This document shows positions 7,522 through 17,400 of a stretch of DNA of 64,000 nt, in pieces. The stretch lies in the NCBI RefSeq assembly GCF_011383005.1, contig NZ_CP049935.1, positions 2,604,001 to 2,668,000 of the forward strand, in the 5' to 3' direction. The position numbers were made by a program, and so were the translations under genes. The notes under the pieces are model-generated. The model did not search any database and was not told the DNA's origin. It saw nothing but the letters and a program-made list of their open reading frames with translations. The DNA comes from Phycicoccus sp. HDW14. GTDB taxonomy: Bacteria; Actinomycetota; Actinomycetes; Actinomycetales; Dermatophilaceae. Within the stretch, counting starts at the first letter, position 1, and the number at the start of each line of letters is the position of its first letter.

Positions 7522-9303
7522 TCAGGCGTCGCCGGTCTGGATGGCCCAGAGGCCCGCGTAGGTGCCTCCGGCCGCGACCAGCTCGTCGTGCGTGCCGGAC
7601 TCGGCGACCCGCCCGGCGTCGATGACCCAGATCCGGTCGGCGTGCCGAACGGTCGAGAGCCGGTGCGCCACGACGAGTGCCGTGCGGCCGGCGCTCGCCT
7701 CCCGCACCGAGCGCTGGATGGCGGCCTCGGTCTCGGTGTCGACCGCGCTCGTCGCCTCGTCGAGGAGGAGGACGGCCGGGCGGCGCAACAGCGCTCGGGC
7801 CAGGGCCAGCCGCTGCCGCTGACCGCCCGACAGGGTCAGGCCACGCTCGCCGACCGTCGCATCGAGGCCGCCCGGGAGCCGCTCGACGACGTCGTCGGCC
7901 GCGGCGTGGCGCACCGCCTCGGCGAGGTCGGTGCGCGAGGCCCCGGGGCGGGCGTACTCGAGGTTCTCGGCGATGGACCCCGCGAAGAGGTGCACGTCCT
8001 GGGCGACGTAGCCGATCGACCCGCGCAGCGAGCCCCAGGTGAGGGTGCGGACGTCGACGCCGTCGACGAGGACGGCCCCGGCGCGCGGGTCGTCGAACCG
8101 CAGCAGCAGCCGCAGGAGCGTCGACTTGCCGGCGCCGGTCGTGCCCACGAGCGCGTGCGTCTCCCCCGCGGGGACGACGAGGTCGATGTCGTGGAGCACG
8201 TCGGGTCCGTCGCCGTACCCGGCTCGCACGGAACGGAACTCGAGGTGCCCGCGCACGGGCTCGGCGAGGTCGTGGCCGCCCTCGTCGACCTCGACCGGCA
8301 CGGCCAGCAGGGCGAGGATGCGGGCCGTCGAGGCCCGTCCGCGCTGGTAGAGGTCGAGGACGGTGGCGACCTCGGTGAGCGGCCAGAGCAGGCGCTGGGT
8401 CATGAACACGAGCACCGAGTAGAGGCCGACGTCGAGCCGCCCGTCGAGGACCGACAGCCCGCCGACGAGGAGGGTCGCGGTGAACCCGGCGAGGATCGCG
8501 ACCCGCACGACCGGGACGAACGCCGCCGACCACCGGATGGTCTCGATGTTGGCGTCGCGGTAGGCCTCGGACGCCTCGCGCACCCGGTCGCGCTCGCGGT
8601 CCTCCGCGGTGAAGGCCTTGATGGTGGCCAGGCCGCCGAGGTTGGCCGACAGCACGCCCGACAGCCGCGCGACGCCCTCGCGGACCCGGAGGTAGTACGG
8701 CTCGAGGACGCCCTGGTAGCGCAGCGACGCGGCGACGATGACGGGGATCGGGAGGAAGGCCAGCACGAGCAGCTGCCACGAGGCGATGGCGAAGACGATG
8801 CCGACGATGCCGACGTTGAGCAGGGTCTGCCAGATGGCCGGGAACCCGACGTCGAGCAGGCGCTCGAGCTGGTTGACGTCGTCGTTGACGGTCGCGAGCG
8901 TCGAGCCCGTGGCCCGGGCCTCGTGCCAGCGCAGGTCGAGGCGCTGGGCGTGGTCGTAGGCCTCGACCCGCAGGTCGTGCTCGACGGTCTGGGACAGGCC
9001 GCGGAAGAGGCGGGCCGCGACGTACTCGCTGGCCGACTCGACGAGCCAGATGACGCCGTTGACGACGGCCAGCCACACCAGCTGCGCCTCGCGCGACTCC
9101 ACGCCGAGCAGCCCGGCGACGAACGAGGAGTCGCCCCGGACGACGACGTCGACCGCCGCGCCGATGAGCAGCTCGGGGACGACGTCGGCGACCTTGTTGA
9201 CGGTCGAGACGGCGACGGCGAGGACGAACCGCGTGCGGTGGCGCCGGTAGCGGTCCCAGAGGGCCGCGAGCGGGCGGGAGGGGGGAGCGGGCAGCTCGGG
9301 CAC
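7522..9303 (-). CDS. ABC exporter, fused permease and ATPase half-transporter
   Basis: The 593-residue protein has six transmembrane helices in residues ~25-320 (ABC type-1 exporter fold). The ATPase domain carries Walker A GTTGAGKS (~387), a YVAQDVHLF Q-loop, signature LSGGQRQRLALA (~490), Walker B VLLLDEATS and H-loop AHRLS. It would act as a homodimer, since no partner half-transporter lies beside it. The substrate cannot be read. An IdeR-like palindrome 76 bases upstream of the start suggests iron-dependent expression, so a siderophore or metal-linked cargo is a reasonable hypothesis. Confidence 0.9.
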   Translation of the reverse strand: MPELPAPPSRPLAALWDRYRRHRTRFVLAVAVSTVNKVADVVPELLIGAAVDVVVRGDSSFVAGLLGVESREAQLVWLAVVNGVIWLVESASEYVAARLFRGLSQTVEHDLRVEAYDHAQRLDLRWHEARATGSTLATVNDDVNQLERLLDVGFPAIWQTLLNVGIVGIVFAIASWQLLVLAFLPIPVIVAASLRYQGVLEPYYLRVREGVARLSGVLSANLGGLATIKAFTAEDRERDRVREASEAYRDANIETIRWSAAFVPVVRVAILAGFTATLLVGGLSVLDGRLDVGLYSVLVFMTQRLLWPLTEVATVLDLYQRGRASTARILALLAVPVEVDEGGHDLAEPVRGHLEFRSVRAGYGDGPDVLHDIDLVVPAGETHALVGTTGAGKSTLLRLLLRFDDPRAGAVLVDGVDVRTLTWGSLRGSIGYVAQDVHLFAGSIAENLEYARPGASRTDLAEAVRHAAADDVVERLPGGLDATVGERGLTLSGGQRQRLALARALLRRPAVLLLDEATSAVDTETEAAIQRSVREASAGRTALVVAHRLSTVRHADRIWVIDAGRVAESGTHDELVAAGGTYAGLWAIQTGDA

Positions 9304-9378
9304 GGGAGGGTCCTCGGTCGGGTCGGGGGTCGCGCGGGTCGAGGCGCTGGACGCCGGCCCTCCGCCATCCTACGAGGC

Positions 9379-9393
9379 AGGTAAGGGTTACCT
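9379..9393. promoter_or_regulatory. candidate IdeR/DtxR operator upstream of ABC exporter
   Basis: AGGTAAGGGTTACCT is a perfect 6-3-6 inverted repeat. Set against the DtxR/IdeR consensus 19-mer (TTAGGTTAGCCTAACCTAA) it matches 12 of 19 positions, including both AGGT/ACCT ends. It lies 76-90 bases upstream of the ABC exporter start, and an ideR/dtxR gene is present at 35.6 kb. Confidence 0.5.
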
Positions 9394-9673
9394 CACCCAC
9401 CTCCCCCGGTGGCGGTCGGTCGTACAGCCGCACCCGTCCTCCGATCGCTCCGCGGGGCGTCGCCCGTGTCTCGTGCTGCAGAACCCACCACGAGAGTCGA
9501 GGGCACGGCGCTGCGGTGATGCACACCGCGGCACCTGGGCCGCGCCCTGCATCACCGTGATGCACCGCGCGCGATCGACCGCGCTTCGTGCATCGCCCGA
9601 CCACCCGCTCATCCGGGTCGTGGGCGAGCACCCACGGTCATCGCCCGTGACCTCGCGACGCCTCTCCCCCGTG
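9394..9673. other. 280-bp non-coding gap with clustered GTGATGCA palindromes
   Basis: There is no convincing gene here. The gap carries a GCGGTG-ATGCA-CACCGC hairpin at 9513-9529, a 17-base perfect palindrome TGCATCACCGTGATGCA at 9548-9564, and a related GTGCATCG at 9589-9596. These share a GTGATGCA core and look like protein-binding sites. The gap lies downstream of moeA and upstream of the ABC exporter, so they most likely control the exporter. Confidence 0.45.
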
Positions 9674-11008
9674 TCAGGCGGACCAGCCGGTCATCCGCAC
9701 CGGGACGAGGTCCCCGGGCCGGACGTCCGATCCGTCGGCCGGCAGCACCGCCAGGCCGTTGGCGCCGACGAGCGAGCGCACCCCGTGGCCGCAGCCCCCG
9801 CCGGTGGAGCGGGCCACGAGCCGGCCGTCGTCGTCGCGCTCGACGCGGACCCGGGCGAAGCACACGCGGCCCGGGGTCGCGCGCAGCTCGTCGAGCGAGC
9901 GGGCCTGCACGACCCGCACGCCGTCGTGGCGCAGTCCCCGCAGCCGCGCGATGGCCGGGCCGGCGAACACCTCGAAGGCGACCATCGCGGCGACCGGGTT
10001 GCCCGGCAGCCCGATGAGGGGCACCTCGCGACCGCCCGGGCCCGCGGAGACGCGGCCCACGACGAGGGGCTTGCCCGGGCGCATCCGCACCGCGAGCGAC
10101 TCGACGCGGTGCCGGGTCTCGGTGAGCCGGCCGACGACGTCGGCGGCCCCGGCGGACGCGCCGCCGCTCGTGAGGACGAGGTCGACCGAGCCGGCGAGCT
10201 GCTCGAGGCGCTCGACCAGGGCGTCCGGCCGGTCGGGCACGAGCGCCCCCTCCACCTGGATGCCCCCGCCCGGCGGACCAGGGCGGCCAGCGCCGGCCCG
10301 TTGGCGTCGTGCACGCGGGCCGGCCCGAGCGGGTCACCGGCCGGGCTCAGCTCGTCGCCGGTCGAGAGCACCGCGACGACCGGTGGCCGGGTGACCCGCA
10401 CGCTCGCGAGTCCGACGGCACTGAACAGCGCGACCTCCCCGGCCCGACGGCGCTGCCGGCGGTCGCCAGCACCGAGCCCGCCGGGACGTCCTCCCCGACC
10501 CGGCGCACGTGGCGCCCGGGCGCGACCGGCTCCGCGACCTCGATCCAGGCGGGCGGCAGCTGGGTGAGCGAGGTGGCCGGTGCGCCGGCGGAGTCGGACG
10601 TGCGGGTCACCTCGAACGGCACGACCGTGTCGGCCCCCTGCGGCACCGGCGCACCCGTCATCACCCGACAGGCCTCCCCGGACCCACCCGCAGCATCGTC
10701 GGGCGACCGGCGCGCACGTCACCGACGACCCGCAGCCGACGCCCGTCGACGGCGTCCTGCGCGCGCACCGCGTACCCGTCCATCGCCGAGTTGTCGAACG
10801 CGGGCAGCGGCGACCCGGACCGGACCGTCTCGTCGAGCACCCCGTCGAGGGCGCTCCACACGGGCACGTCGTGCGCCGGGAGGGGAACCAGCCCGTCGAG
10901 CACCCGGGCCAGCGCCTCGTCGACGTCGACCGGGGTCGGCTGCCCCGGCGCCGCGGTCGGCGGGAACCACTCCGGGGCAGCCGGGTCGAGGGGCACCACG
11001 CTGGTCAT
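9674..11008 (-). CDS. moeA: molybdopterin molybdenumtransferase MoeA (three single-base frameshifts)
   Basis: MoeA inserts molybdenum into adenylylated molybdopterin. The protein starts MTSVVPLDPAAPEWF and keeps the family landmarks: PAFDNSAMDGYAVRA (domain I/III start), MTGAPVPQGADTVVPFE, LSTGDEL, then TSGGASAG and LPGNPVAAMVAFEVF of the catalytic domain, ending GDLVPVRMTGW. The frame breaks near 10677, 10439 and 10265. At each point there is a C run (CCCC or CCCCC on the plus strand), and adding one base rejoins the protein to about 445 residues, a normal MoeA length. The ATG at 11008 overlaps the DUF6457 stop (ATGA). It is the last gene of the narGHJI operon and supplies Mo-cofactor for NarG. 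Confidence 0.88.
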
Positions 11009-11274
11009 CCCGGCACCCCGGGGAAGGTCGAGCGGATGGCGCTGGTCAGCTCGGGCTGCGAGACCTCGCGACCGGCCGCCGCCCGGGCACCGACGGCCAG
11101 CCCGAGGATGTACGAGCCGACCGGGGCCATCGGCCGGGCGAAGCCGTGCGCGATCTCCTTGGTCAGGCCGTGGATGCCGGTGACGTCGACGTCGGCGGGG
11201 TCGACGCCGACCGCGGCGCAGGCCTCGGCGATCCAGTCCTGCCACTCCAGCTCGGCGGCGGCGAGGTCGGTCAT
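11005..11274 (-). CDS. DUF6457 domain protein
   Basis: The 89-residue soluble protein starts MTDLAAAELEWQDWIAEAC. The pattern of an N-terminal Trp-rich helix, DVTGIHGLTKEIAHGFARPMAPVGSYILGLAVG and a final SAIRSTFPG matches the small DUF6457 proteins found next to moeA and nar genes in actinobacteria. GGAGAGCACC precedes the ATG at 11274. Its stop overlaps the moeA start (ATGA). A role in molybdenum-cofactor handling is suggested only by this conserved company. Confidence 0.8.
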   Translation of the reverse strand: MTDLAAAELEWQDWIAEACAAVGVDPADVDVTGIHGLTKEIAHGFARPMAPVGSYILGLAVGARAAAGREVSQPELTSAIRSTFPGVPG

Positions 11275-11312
11275 GGTGCTCTCCTTCGAGGGGTCACCCG
11301 GCAGCGGCCGGG

Positions 11313-12062
11313 TCACTTCCGGGTCAGCTCGGGCTTGTCCCAGCCCCGCTGCGGCGCACGGCTTCCCGTGCCGCGGCCGGGCCGGGCATCCTTCGAGCGG
11401 TAGACGAGGTACGGCCGGGTGAGGTAGCCCAGCGGCGCCGAGAACACGTGCACGAGACGGGTGAACGGCCACATCGCGAACAGCAGGAAGGCGAGCAGCG
11501 CGTGCAGCCTGAAGCCCAGCGGCGCCGAGGCCATCAGGGCGGGTTCGGGCTGGAGGGCGAAGATGCTGCGGAACCACACCGAGACGCCCTCGCGGTAGTT
11601 GTACTCGCCGCCGAACTGGAGCAGGCTGCCCGCCACCGTGTTCCACATGCCGAGGACGACGACGGTGCCGAGCACCGCGTACATGACCTTGTCGTTGACC
11701 GTCGTCGCGCGGAACACCGGCCCGGTCATCCGGCGGCGGTAGACGAGGATGACCAGCCCGACGACCGCCGCGAGTCCGGCGGGGATGCCGCCGGCCAGGG
11801 CGATGACGTGGTACGCGTGCGGACTGAGGCCCAGGGCGTTGGTCCACACCTGGGGGACGACGAGCCCGACGACGTGGCCGGCGACGACCCCGAGCATCCC
11901 GAGGTGGAACATCGGGCTGCCGATGCGCAGCAGTCGGCTCTCGTAGAGCTGGCTCGAGCGAGTGGTCCAGCCGAACTTGTCGTACCGGTACCGCCAGACG
12001 TGACCGACGACGAACACCGCGAGGCACACGTAGGGGACGATCACCCAGAGGAACGTGCTCAT
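11313..12062 (-). CDS. narI: respiratory nitrate reductase gamma subunit NarI
   Basis: The 249-residue membrane protein has five predicted helices. NarI is the di-heme b cytochrome that passes electrons from quinol to NarH. Heme-ligand histidines are visible in MFHLGMLGVVAGHVVG (helix 2) and in RLHALLAFLLFAMWPFTRLVHVFS (helix 5), the two regions expected to hold the axial ligands. The N-terminus (MSTFLWVIVPYVCLAVFVVGHVWRYRYDKFGWTTRSS) is typical. The ATG at 12062 overlaps the narJ stop (ATGA). Confidence 0.95.
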   Translation of the reverse strand: MSTFLWVIVPYVCLAVFVVGHVWRYRYDKFGWTTRSSQLYESRLLRIGSPMFHLGMLGVVAGHVVGLVVPQVWTNALGLSPHAYHVIALAGGIPAGLAAVVGLVILVYRRRMTGPVFRATTVNDKVMYAVLGTVVVLGMWNTVAGSLLQFGGEYNYREGVSVWFRSIFALQPEPALMASAPLGFRLHALLAFLLFAMWPFTRLVHVFSAPLGYLTRPYLVYRSKDARPGRGTGSRAPQRGWDKPELTRK

Positions 12063-12778
12063 CGGGGGGCTCCTACCGGGATGGTCGGGCCGAGCAGCGC
12101 CGTGGCGTCGGCGGGCTCGGGGCGCGGGTTGAGGCGCGGGTCGACGGCGTACGGCTCGAGGCCGACGTCCTCCTGGGGTGGCCCCTCGGCGACGAGGCGC
12201 AGCAGGGCGGTCTCGTCGTCGCCCTCCAGCGCCGGCAAGGTGGCCCGGAGCGCCTCGAGGGCGGGCAGCCACGGCGAGCCACGGTGCGCGAGACCGGCCC
12301 TCAGCACCTCGATGCCGACCCGGTGGGCGGTCAGGAGGTGCCAGGCGGTGGACCAGTCGTGCACGGCGCCGAACTCGAGGACGACGCAGAGGTGGTCGGG
12401 CAGCTCGACGTCGGTGTCGAACTCGACGCCCGCCCTGCGGTAGGCCTGCTTGAACTCGACGAGCGCCACCCCGCGCCGACGCGTGTCGCCGTGCGAGAAG
12501 TACGTGAGGTGCAGCGAGCACTTCCGGGTGACGTCGAAGGTGTCGACGTAGTCACGCTGCAGCACACCGAGGTCGGTGGACCCCAGGGTGTCGAGGAGCG
12601 CGTCGAGCAGGTCGCGCTGCACCGGTGGCAGGCCCGAGACGACCTCGCGCAGCATCGGCAGGCGCGCGAGGAGCGTCTCGTCGGGGTAGTCGAGGAGCAG
12701 CGAGACGAGCTGCCAGGTGTCGACGAGGTCGCGCTCGGAGAGCCCGGGCTGCGCACCGCGGTGCCGGCGCCACCTCAT
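12059..12778 (-). CDS. narJ: nitrate reductase molybdenum cofactor assembly chaperone NarJ
   Basis: The 239-residue all-helical TorD/NarJ-type chaperone contains the family segments WQLVSLLLDYPDE, LQRDYVDTFD and HLTYFSHGDTRRRG. NarJ binds immature NarG and allows Mo-cofactor and Fe-S insertion before NarGH docks on NarI; it is not part of the final enzyme. The ATG at 12778 overlaps narH, and the stop overlaps narI. The Ala/Pro-rich C-terminal tail is longer than in enterobacterial NarJ, as is common in actinobacteria. Confidence 0.95.
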   Translation of the reverse strand: MRWRRHRGAQPGLSERDLVDTWQLVSLLLDYPDETLLARLPMLREVVSGLPPVQRDLLDALLDTLGSTDLGVLQRDYVDTFDVTRKCSLHLTYFSHGDTRRRGVALVEFKQAYRRAGVEFDTDVELPDHLCVVLEFGAVHDWSTAWHLLTAHRVGIEVLRAGLAHRGSPWLPALEALRATLPALEGDDETALLRLVAEGPPQEDVGLEPYAVDPRLNPRPEPADATALLGPTIPVGAPR

Positions 12779-14436
12779 CGGCCGGCCTCCTCGTCCACCG
12801 GGAACAGGCCGTCGGGCATCCCCCGGCCGTCCCAGGTCAGGAGGTTGACCCGGCCGCGCAGCGGGTTGTCGCCCGGCAGCTGCTCGAGCGAGTCGGCCGA
12901 CTGGGTCTGCTGCAGGACACGGAAGTTCTCGACCGCGACGGGCGTCGGTGCGGCGCCGGACCCCTCCCCGAACACCTCACCCTGCCCGCCGCCGTACTCG
13001 GAGACCGAGCACTCGGTGGCCAGCTCCTCGAGCGCGTGCGCCTGCTCGGCGTGCGCCGGCGGGATGACGTAGCGCTCGGAGTACTTGGCGAGGGCAAGCA
13101 GGCGGAACATCTCGTACATCGCCTCCCCCTCCATCCCGACGGCCGCGGGGATCTCGTCGCGGGGGTCGCGACCGAGGTTGATGTCGCGCATGTACGAACG
13201 CATCGCCGCCAGCTTGCGCAGCACGCCGTCGACCGGCGCGACGTCGCCCGCGGTGAACAGGTTGGCCAGGTACTCGACGGGGATGCGCAGGGTGTCGATG
13301 GCGCCGAAGAGGTTGTCGACGTCCTCGGCGTCGTGGCCCGTGTCCTTGACGACGTCGACGACGGGCGACAGCGGCGGGATGTACCAGACCATCGGCATCG
13401 TGCGGTACTCCGGGTGCAGCGGCAGCGCCACCTTGTAGTCGAGGATCAGCTTCTTGACCGGGCTGCGCCGGGCGGCCTCCACCCAGTCGGCCGGGATGCC
13501 CGCCGCCTCGGCCTCGCGGCGGACCTCGGGGTCCTCGGGGTCGAGGAAGACGCCGAGCTGGGCCTCGTAGAGGTCGTGGTCGTCCTCGACGGTGGCCGCC
13601 TCGAGCACCTTGTCGGCGTCGTAGAGCACGAGCCCGATGTAGCGCAGCCGACCGACGCAGGTCTCCGAGCAGACGGTCGGGATGCCGACCTCGATGCGCG
13701 GGTAGCAGAACGTGCACTTCTCGGCCTTGCCGGTCCTGTGGTTGAAGTAGACCTTCTTGTACGGGCAGCCGGTGATGCACATGCGCCAGCCGCGGCAGCG
13801 GTCCTGGTCGACGAGGACGATGCCGTCCTCCTCGCGCTTGTAGATCGCCCCGCTCGGGCAGGACGCGGCGCACGAGGGGTTGAGGCAGTGCTCGCAGATG
13901 CGCGGCAGGTAGAACATGAAGGTCTTCTCGAACTCCATGCGGACCTTGTCCTCGATGCCCTTGAGCATCGGGTCCTTGACGGCGTGCTCGCGCGAGCCGC
14001 CGAGGTCGTCGTCCCAGTTCGCGCTCCAGGAGATGTTGATCGGCTTGCCGGAGATCAGCGAGTGCGGCCGGGCGACGGGGAAGGTCTTCTGCGCCGGGGC
14101 GTTGAGCAACGTCTCGTAGTCGTAGGTCCAGGGCTCGTAGTAGTCCTGGATGGAGGGCATCTTCGGGTTGCTGAAGATCGTCGCGAGCTTCTTGAGCCGA
14201 CCGCCGGCGCGCAGCCGCAGCCGGCCCTTCCTCATCACCCAGCCGCCCTGCCACTCGTCCTGGTCCTCGTAGCCGCGCGGGTAGCCCAGGCCAGGACGGG
14301 TCTCGACGTTGTTGAACCACACGTACTCGGTGCCGGCCCGGTTGGTCCAGGCCTGCTTGCAGGTGACCGAGCACGTGTGGCACCCGATGCACTTGTCGAG
14401 GTTCATGACCATCGCCATCTGCGCCATGACCCGCAT
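12775..14436 (-). CDS. narH: respiratory nitrate reductase beta subunit NarH
   Basis: The 553-residue iron-sulfur subunit relays electrons from NarI to NarG. Four cysteine groups are visible: CIGCHTCSVTC from residue 16, CEHCLNPSCAASCP, CRGWRMCITGCP and CTFC...CSETC. The Trp in CRGW replaces the second Cys of that group, the signature of the [3Fe-4S] cluster. The remaining groups support three [4Fe-4S] clusters. It starts 1 base after the narG stop and overlaps narJ by ATGA. Confidence 0.97.
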   Translation of the reverse strand: MRVMAQMAMVMNLDKCIGCHTCSVTCKQAWTNRAGTEYVWFNNVETRPGLGYPRGYEDQDEWQGGWVMRKGRLRLRAGGRLKKLATIFSNPKMPSIQDYYEPWTYDYETLLNAPAQKTFPVARPHSLISGKPINISWSANWDDDLGGSREHAVKDPMLKGIEDKVRMEFEKTFMFYLPRICEHCLNPSCAASCPSGAIYKREEDGIVLVDQDRCRGWRMCITGCPYKKVYFNHRTGKAEKCTFCYPRIEVGIPTVCSETCVGRLRYIGLVLYDADKVLEAATVEDDHDLYEAQLGVFLDPEDPEVRREAEAAGIPADWVEAARRSPVKKLILDYKVALPLHPEYRTMPMVWYIPPLSPVVDVVKDTGHDAEDVDNLFGAIDTLRIPVEYLANLFTAGDVAPVDGVLRKLAAMRSYMRDINLGRDPRDEIPAAVGMEGEAMYEMFRLLALAKYSERYVIPPAHAEQAHALEELATECSVSEYGGGQGEVFGEGSGAAPTPVAVENFRVLQQTQSADSLEQLPGDNPLRGRVNLLTWDGRGMPDGLFPVDEEAGR

Positions 14437-14437
14437 G

Positions 14438-17400
14438 TCAGTACTCGACCTTCTGGTTGGTGCGGCGGCGGATCATCGTGACCTCGTCGCGGTTGTTGCC
14501 GGTGGGCCCGATGTAGTTGAAGAAGTAGGAGAGCTGCGCGTACCCACCGATGAGGTGGCTCGGTTTCATCATGATCCGGGTGAGGGAGTTGTGGATTCCC
14601 CCTCGCTTGCCGTCGCGCTCGGTGAGCGGCACGTCGATGAGCCGGTCCTGCGCGTGGTGCATGTAGACCGTGCCCTCGGGCATCCGGTGCGACACGATCG
14701 CGCGGGCCGCGACGACGCCGTTGCGGTTGACCGCCTCGACCCAGTCGTTGTCCCTGACCCCCACCTTCTCGGCGTCGAGGTCGGACATCCAGATCGTCTG
14801 CCCGCCGCGCGAGAGCGAGAGCATGAAGAGGTTGTCCTGGTACTCGCTGTGGATCGACCACTTGTTGTGCGGGGTGAGGTAGCGGACCGAGACCCGAGCG
14901 CGTTCTGCTCGCCGAGGGCGGTCTCGCCGAACAGCTCGGTCATGTTGAGCGGCGGCCGGTAGACGGGCAGCGCCTCCCCCATCCCGAGGACCCAGTCGTG
15001 GTCGAGGTAGAACTGCTGGCGCCCGGTGAGCGTGTGGAAGGGCTTGAGCCGCTCGATGTTGATGGTGAACGGCGCGTACCGCCGACCGCCCGACTCGGAC
15101 CCCGACCACTCCGGCGAGGTGATGACCGGGACGGGCGCGACCTGGGTGTCGGCGAAGGTGACCTGCTTGCCCTCGTGCTCGGCGGCCAGGTCGTGCAGCG
15201 TTGTGCCGGTGCGCTTCTCGACGTTCCTGAAGCCGTGCGTCGCGAGGTGCCCGTTCGTCGTGCCGGACAGGTGGAGGATCGCGTCGGCCATGTGGATGTC
15301 GGTGTCGAGCCGCGGCTGACCGGAGCCGGCGCCCGACGTGGCGGTGCCGTTGCGGGCCCGCAGGATGTCGACCTCGCGCGCGACCTCGTAGGGGACACCC
15401 TTGGTGAGCATCCCGACCGACTCCAGGAGCGGCCCGACCGACGTCATCTTCTCGTAGACGGCCGGGTAGTCGCGCTCGGCGACGGCGAGCACCGGCAGGG
15501 TCGCGCCCGGCACCGGCTCGCACTCGCCGTGGCGCCAGTCCTTCACGACGCCGTGCACCGTGGCCATCGCCTCGGGGGTGTCGTGCCACAGGGGCTTGGC
15601 GACGACGTCGCGGCGGGTGCCGAGGTGGTCGACGGCCAGCTCGGAGAAGCGCTTCGCGACCGCCTTCCAGGCCTCCCAGTCGGTCCTGCTCTGCCACGGC
15701 GGGGCGATCGCCGGGTTGAACGAGTGCACGAACGGGTGCATGTCGGTGGTGTTGATGTCGTGCTTCTCGTACCAGGTGGCCGCCGGCAGCACGACGTCGG
15801 AGAAGAGGGTCGAGCTGGTCATCCGGAAGTCGATGGTCGTCAGCAGGTCGAGCTTGCCCTCGGGCACGTCCTCGGGCCACTCGATGCCCTCCGGCCGCTT
15901 CTCCGGGGGCGCCTGGCGCGCGGTGACGGCGTTGTCGGTGCCGAGCAGGTGCTTGAGGAAGTACTCGTTGCCCTTCGCGCTCGAGCCGAGGAGGTTGGCG
16001 CGCCACAGGCTGAGGATGCGCGGGTGGTTCTCCTCGGCCTCCGGGTCCTCGACCGCGAACCGCAGTGCGCCGGACTTGAGCTGGTCGACGACGTAGTCGG
16101 CCGGCGCCATCCCCGCGGCCTCGGCCTCGTCGGCGAGCACGAGGCTGCTGCGGTTGAACGTCGGGTAGCTCGGGGTCCACCCGAGGCGCACCGACTGGGC
16201 GAGCAGGTCCATGACGCCCTTCCCGGCGAAGGCGCCGGTGCCGGCGTCGACGTCGTCGGCGGTGAAGGTGTCGTACCGGTACTGGCTCGTGTTGACGTAC
16301 CAGTACGCGGTCTGGTTCATGTGCCGCGGCGGGCGGTGCCAGTCGAGGGCGAAGGCCATGTGCTGGAAGCCCATGATCGGGCGGACCTTCTCCTGCCCGA
16401 CGTAGTGGCCCCAGCCGCCGCCGTTGCGGCCCTGGCAGCCGGTGATCGTCGTGAGGACGAGCATCGCCCGGTACAGCTGGTCGGAGTGGAACCAGTGGTT
16501 GGTGCCCGCGCCCATGAGGATCATCCCGCGGCCCCCGGTGTCGATGGCGTTCTGCGCCCACTCGCGGGCCAGCCGGGTCACCTGCTCGGCGGGCACCGAG
16601 GTGATCTCCGCCTGCCACGCCGGCGTCGCCGGGGTCGAGGGGTCGTCGTACGAGGCCGGCCAGGTGCCCGGGAGCCCGTCGCGCGCGACGCCGTACTGGG
16701 CGAGCATCAGGTCGAGGACGGTGGTGACGAGCCGGCCGCCGACCCTGCGGGCGGGCACGCCCCGGGAGACGTGGGCGACCTTCCCGTCGGCGGTGTCGAA
16801 GCGCGGCAGCACGACGCGCACCGACTCGGTGGCGGTGTCGAGGAGGGAGAGGACCGGCTCGATGCCGCCGAGGTCGAGGTTCCAGCGGCCGAGCCCCTCG
16901 TCGCCCCACCGGAAGCCGAGCGAGCCCTGCGGCACGGCGACGTCGTCGGTGCGGGCGTCGAGGACGACCGGCTTCCACATCGCGTTCTCGGAGGATGCCT
17001 CGGGCACGTCGAGGTCGCCGGCGACGACGTACTTGCCGGGCCGGAACGCCGGGCCGTCCTCTGCCGCAGCCGGATCGGCGTCGTCGGGCTCGAGCGACAC
17101 GAGGAACGGCAGGTCGGTGTAGCGCTGGTTGTACTGCGTGAAGAAGTCGACCTGCTGGTCGACGAAGAACTCCTTGAGGATGACGTGGCCCATGGCCATC
17201 GCCAGGGCGCCGTCGGTGCCCGGCGCCGACGCGACCCACTCGTCGGCGAACTTGACGTTCTCGGCGTAGTCGGGCGAGACCGCGACGACCTTCTGCCCCG
17301 GTAGCGCGCCTCGGTCATCCAGTGCGCGTCGGGCGTACGGGTCATCGGGACGTTCGAGCCCCACATGATGAGGTAGCCGGCGTCCCACCAGTCACCGGAC

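Noticed and set aside
9388..9612. A 74-codon minus-strand reading frame
   Set aside because: It covers the palindrome cluster and lacks a ribosome-binding site and any recognisable motif, so I treat the region as regulatory.
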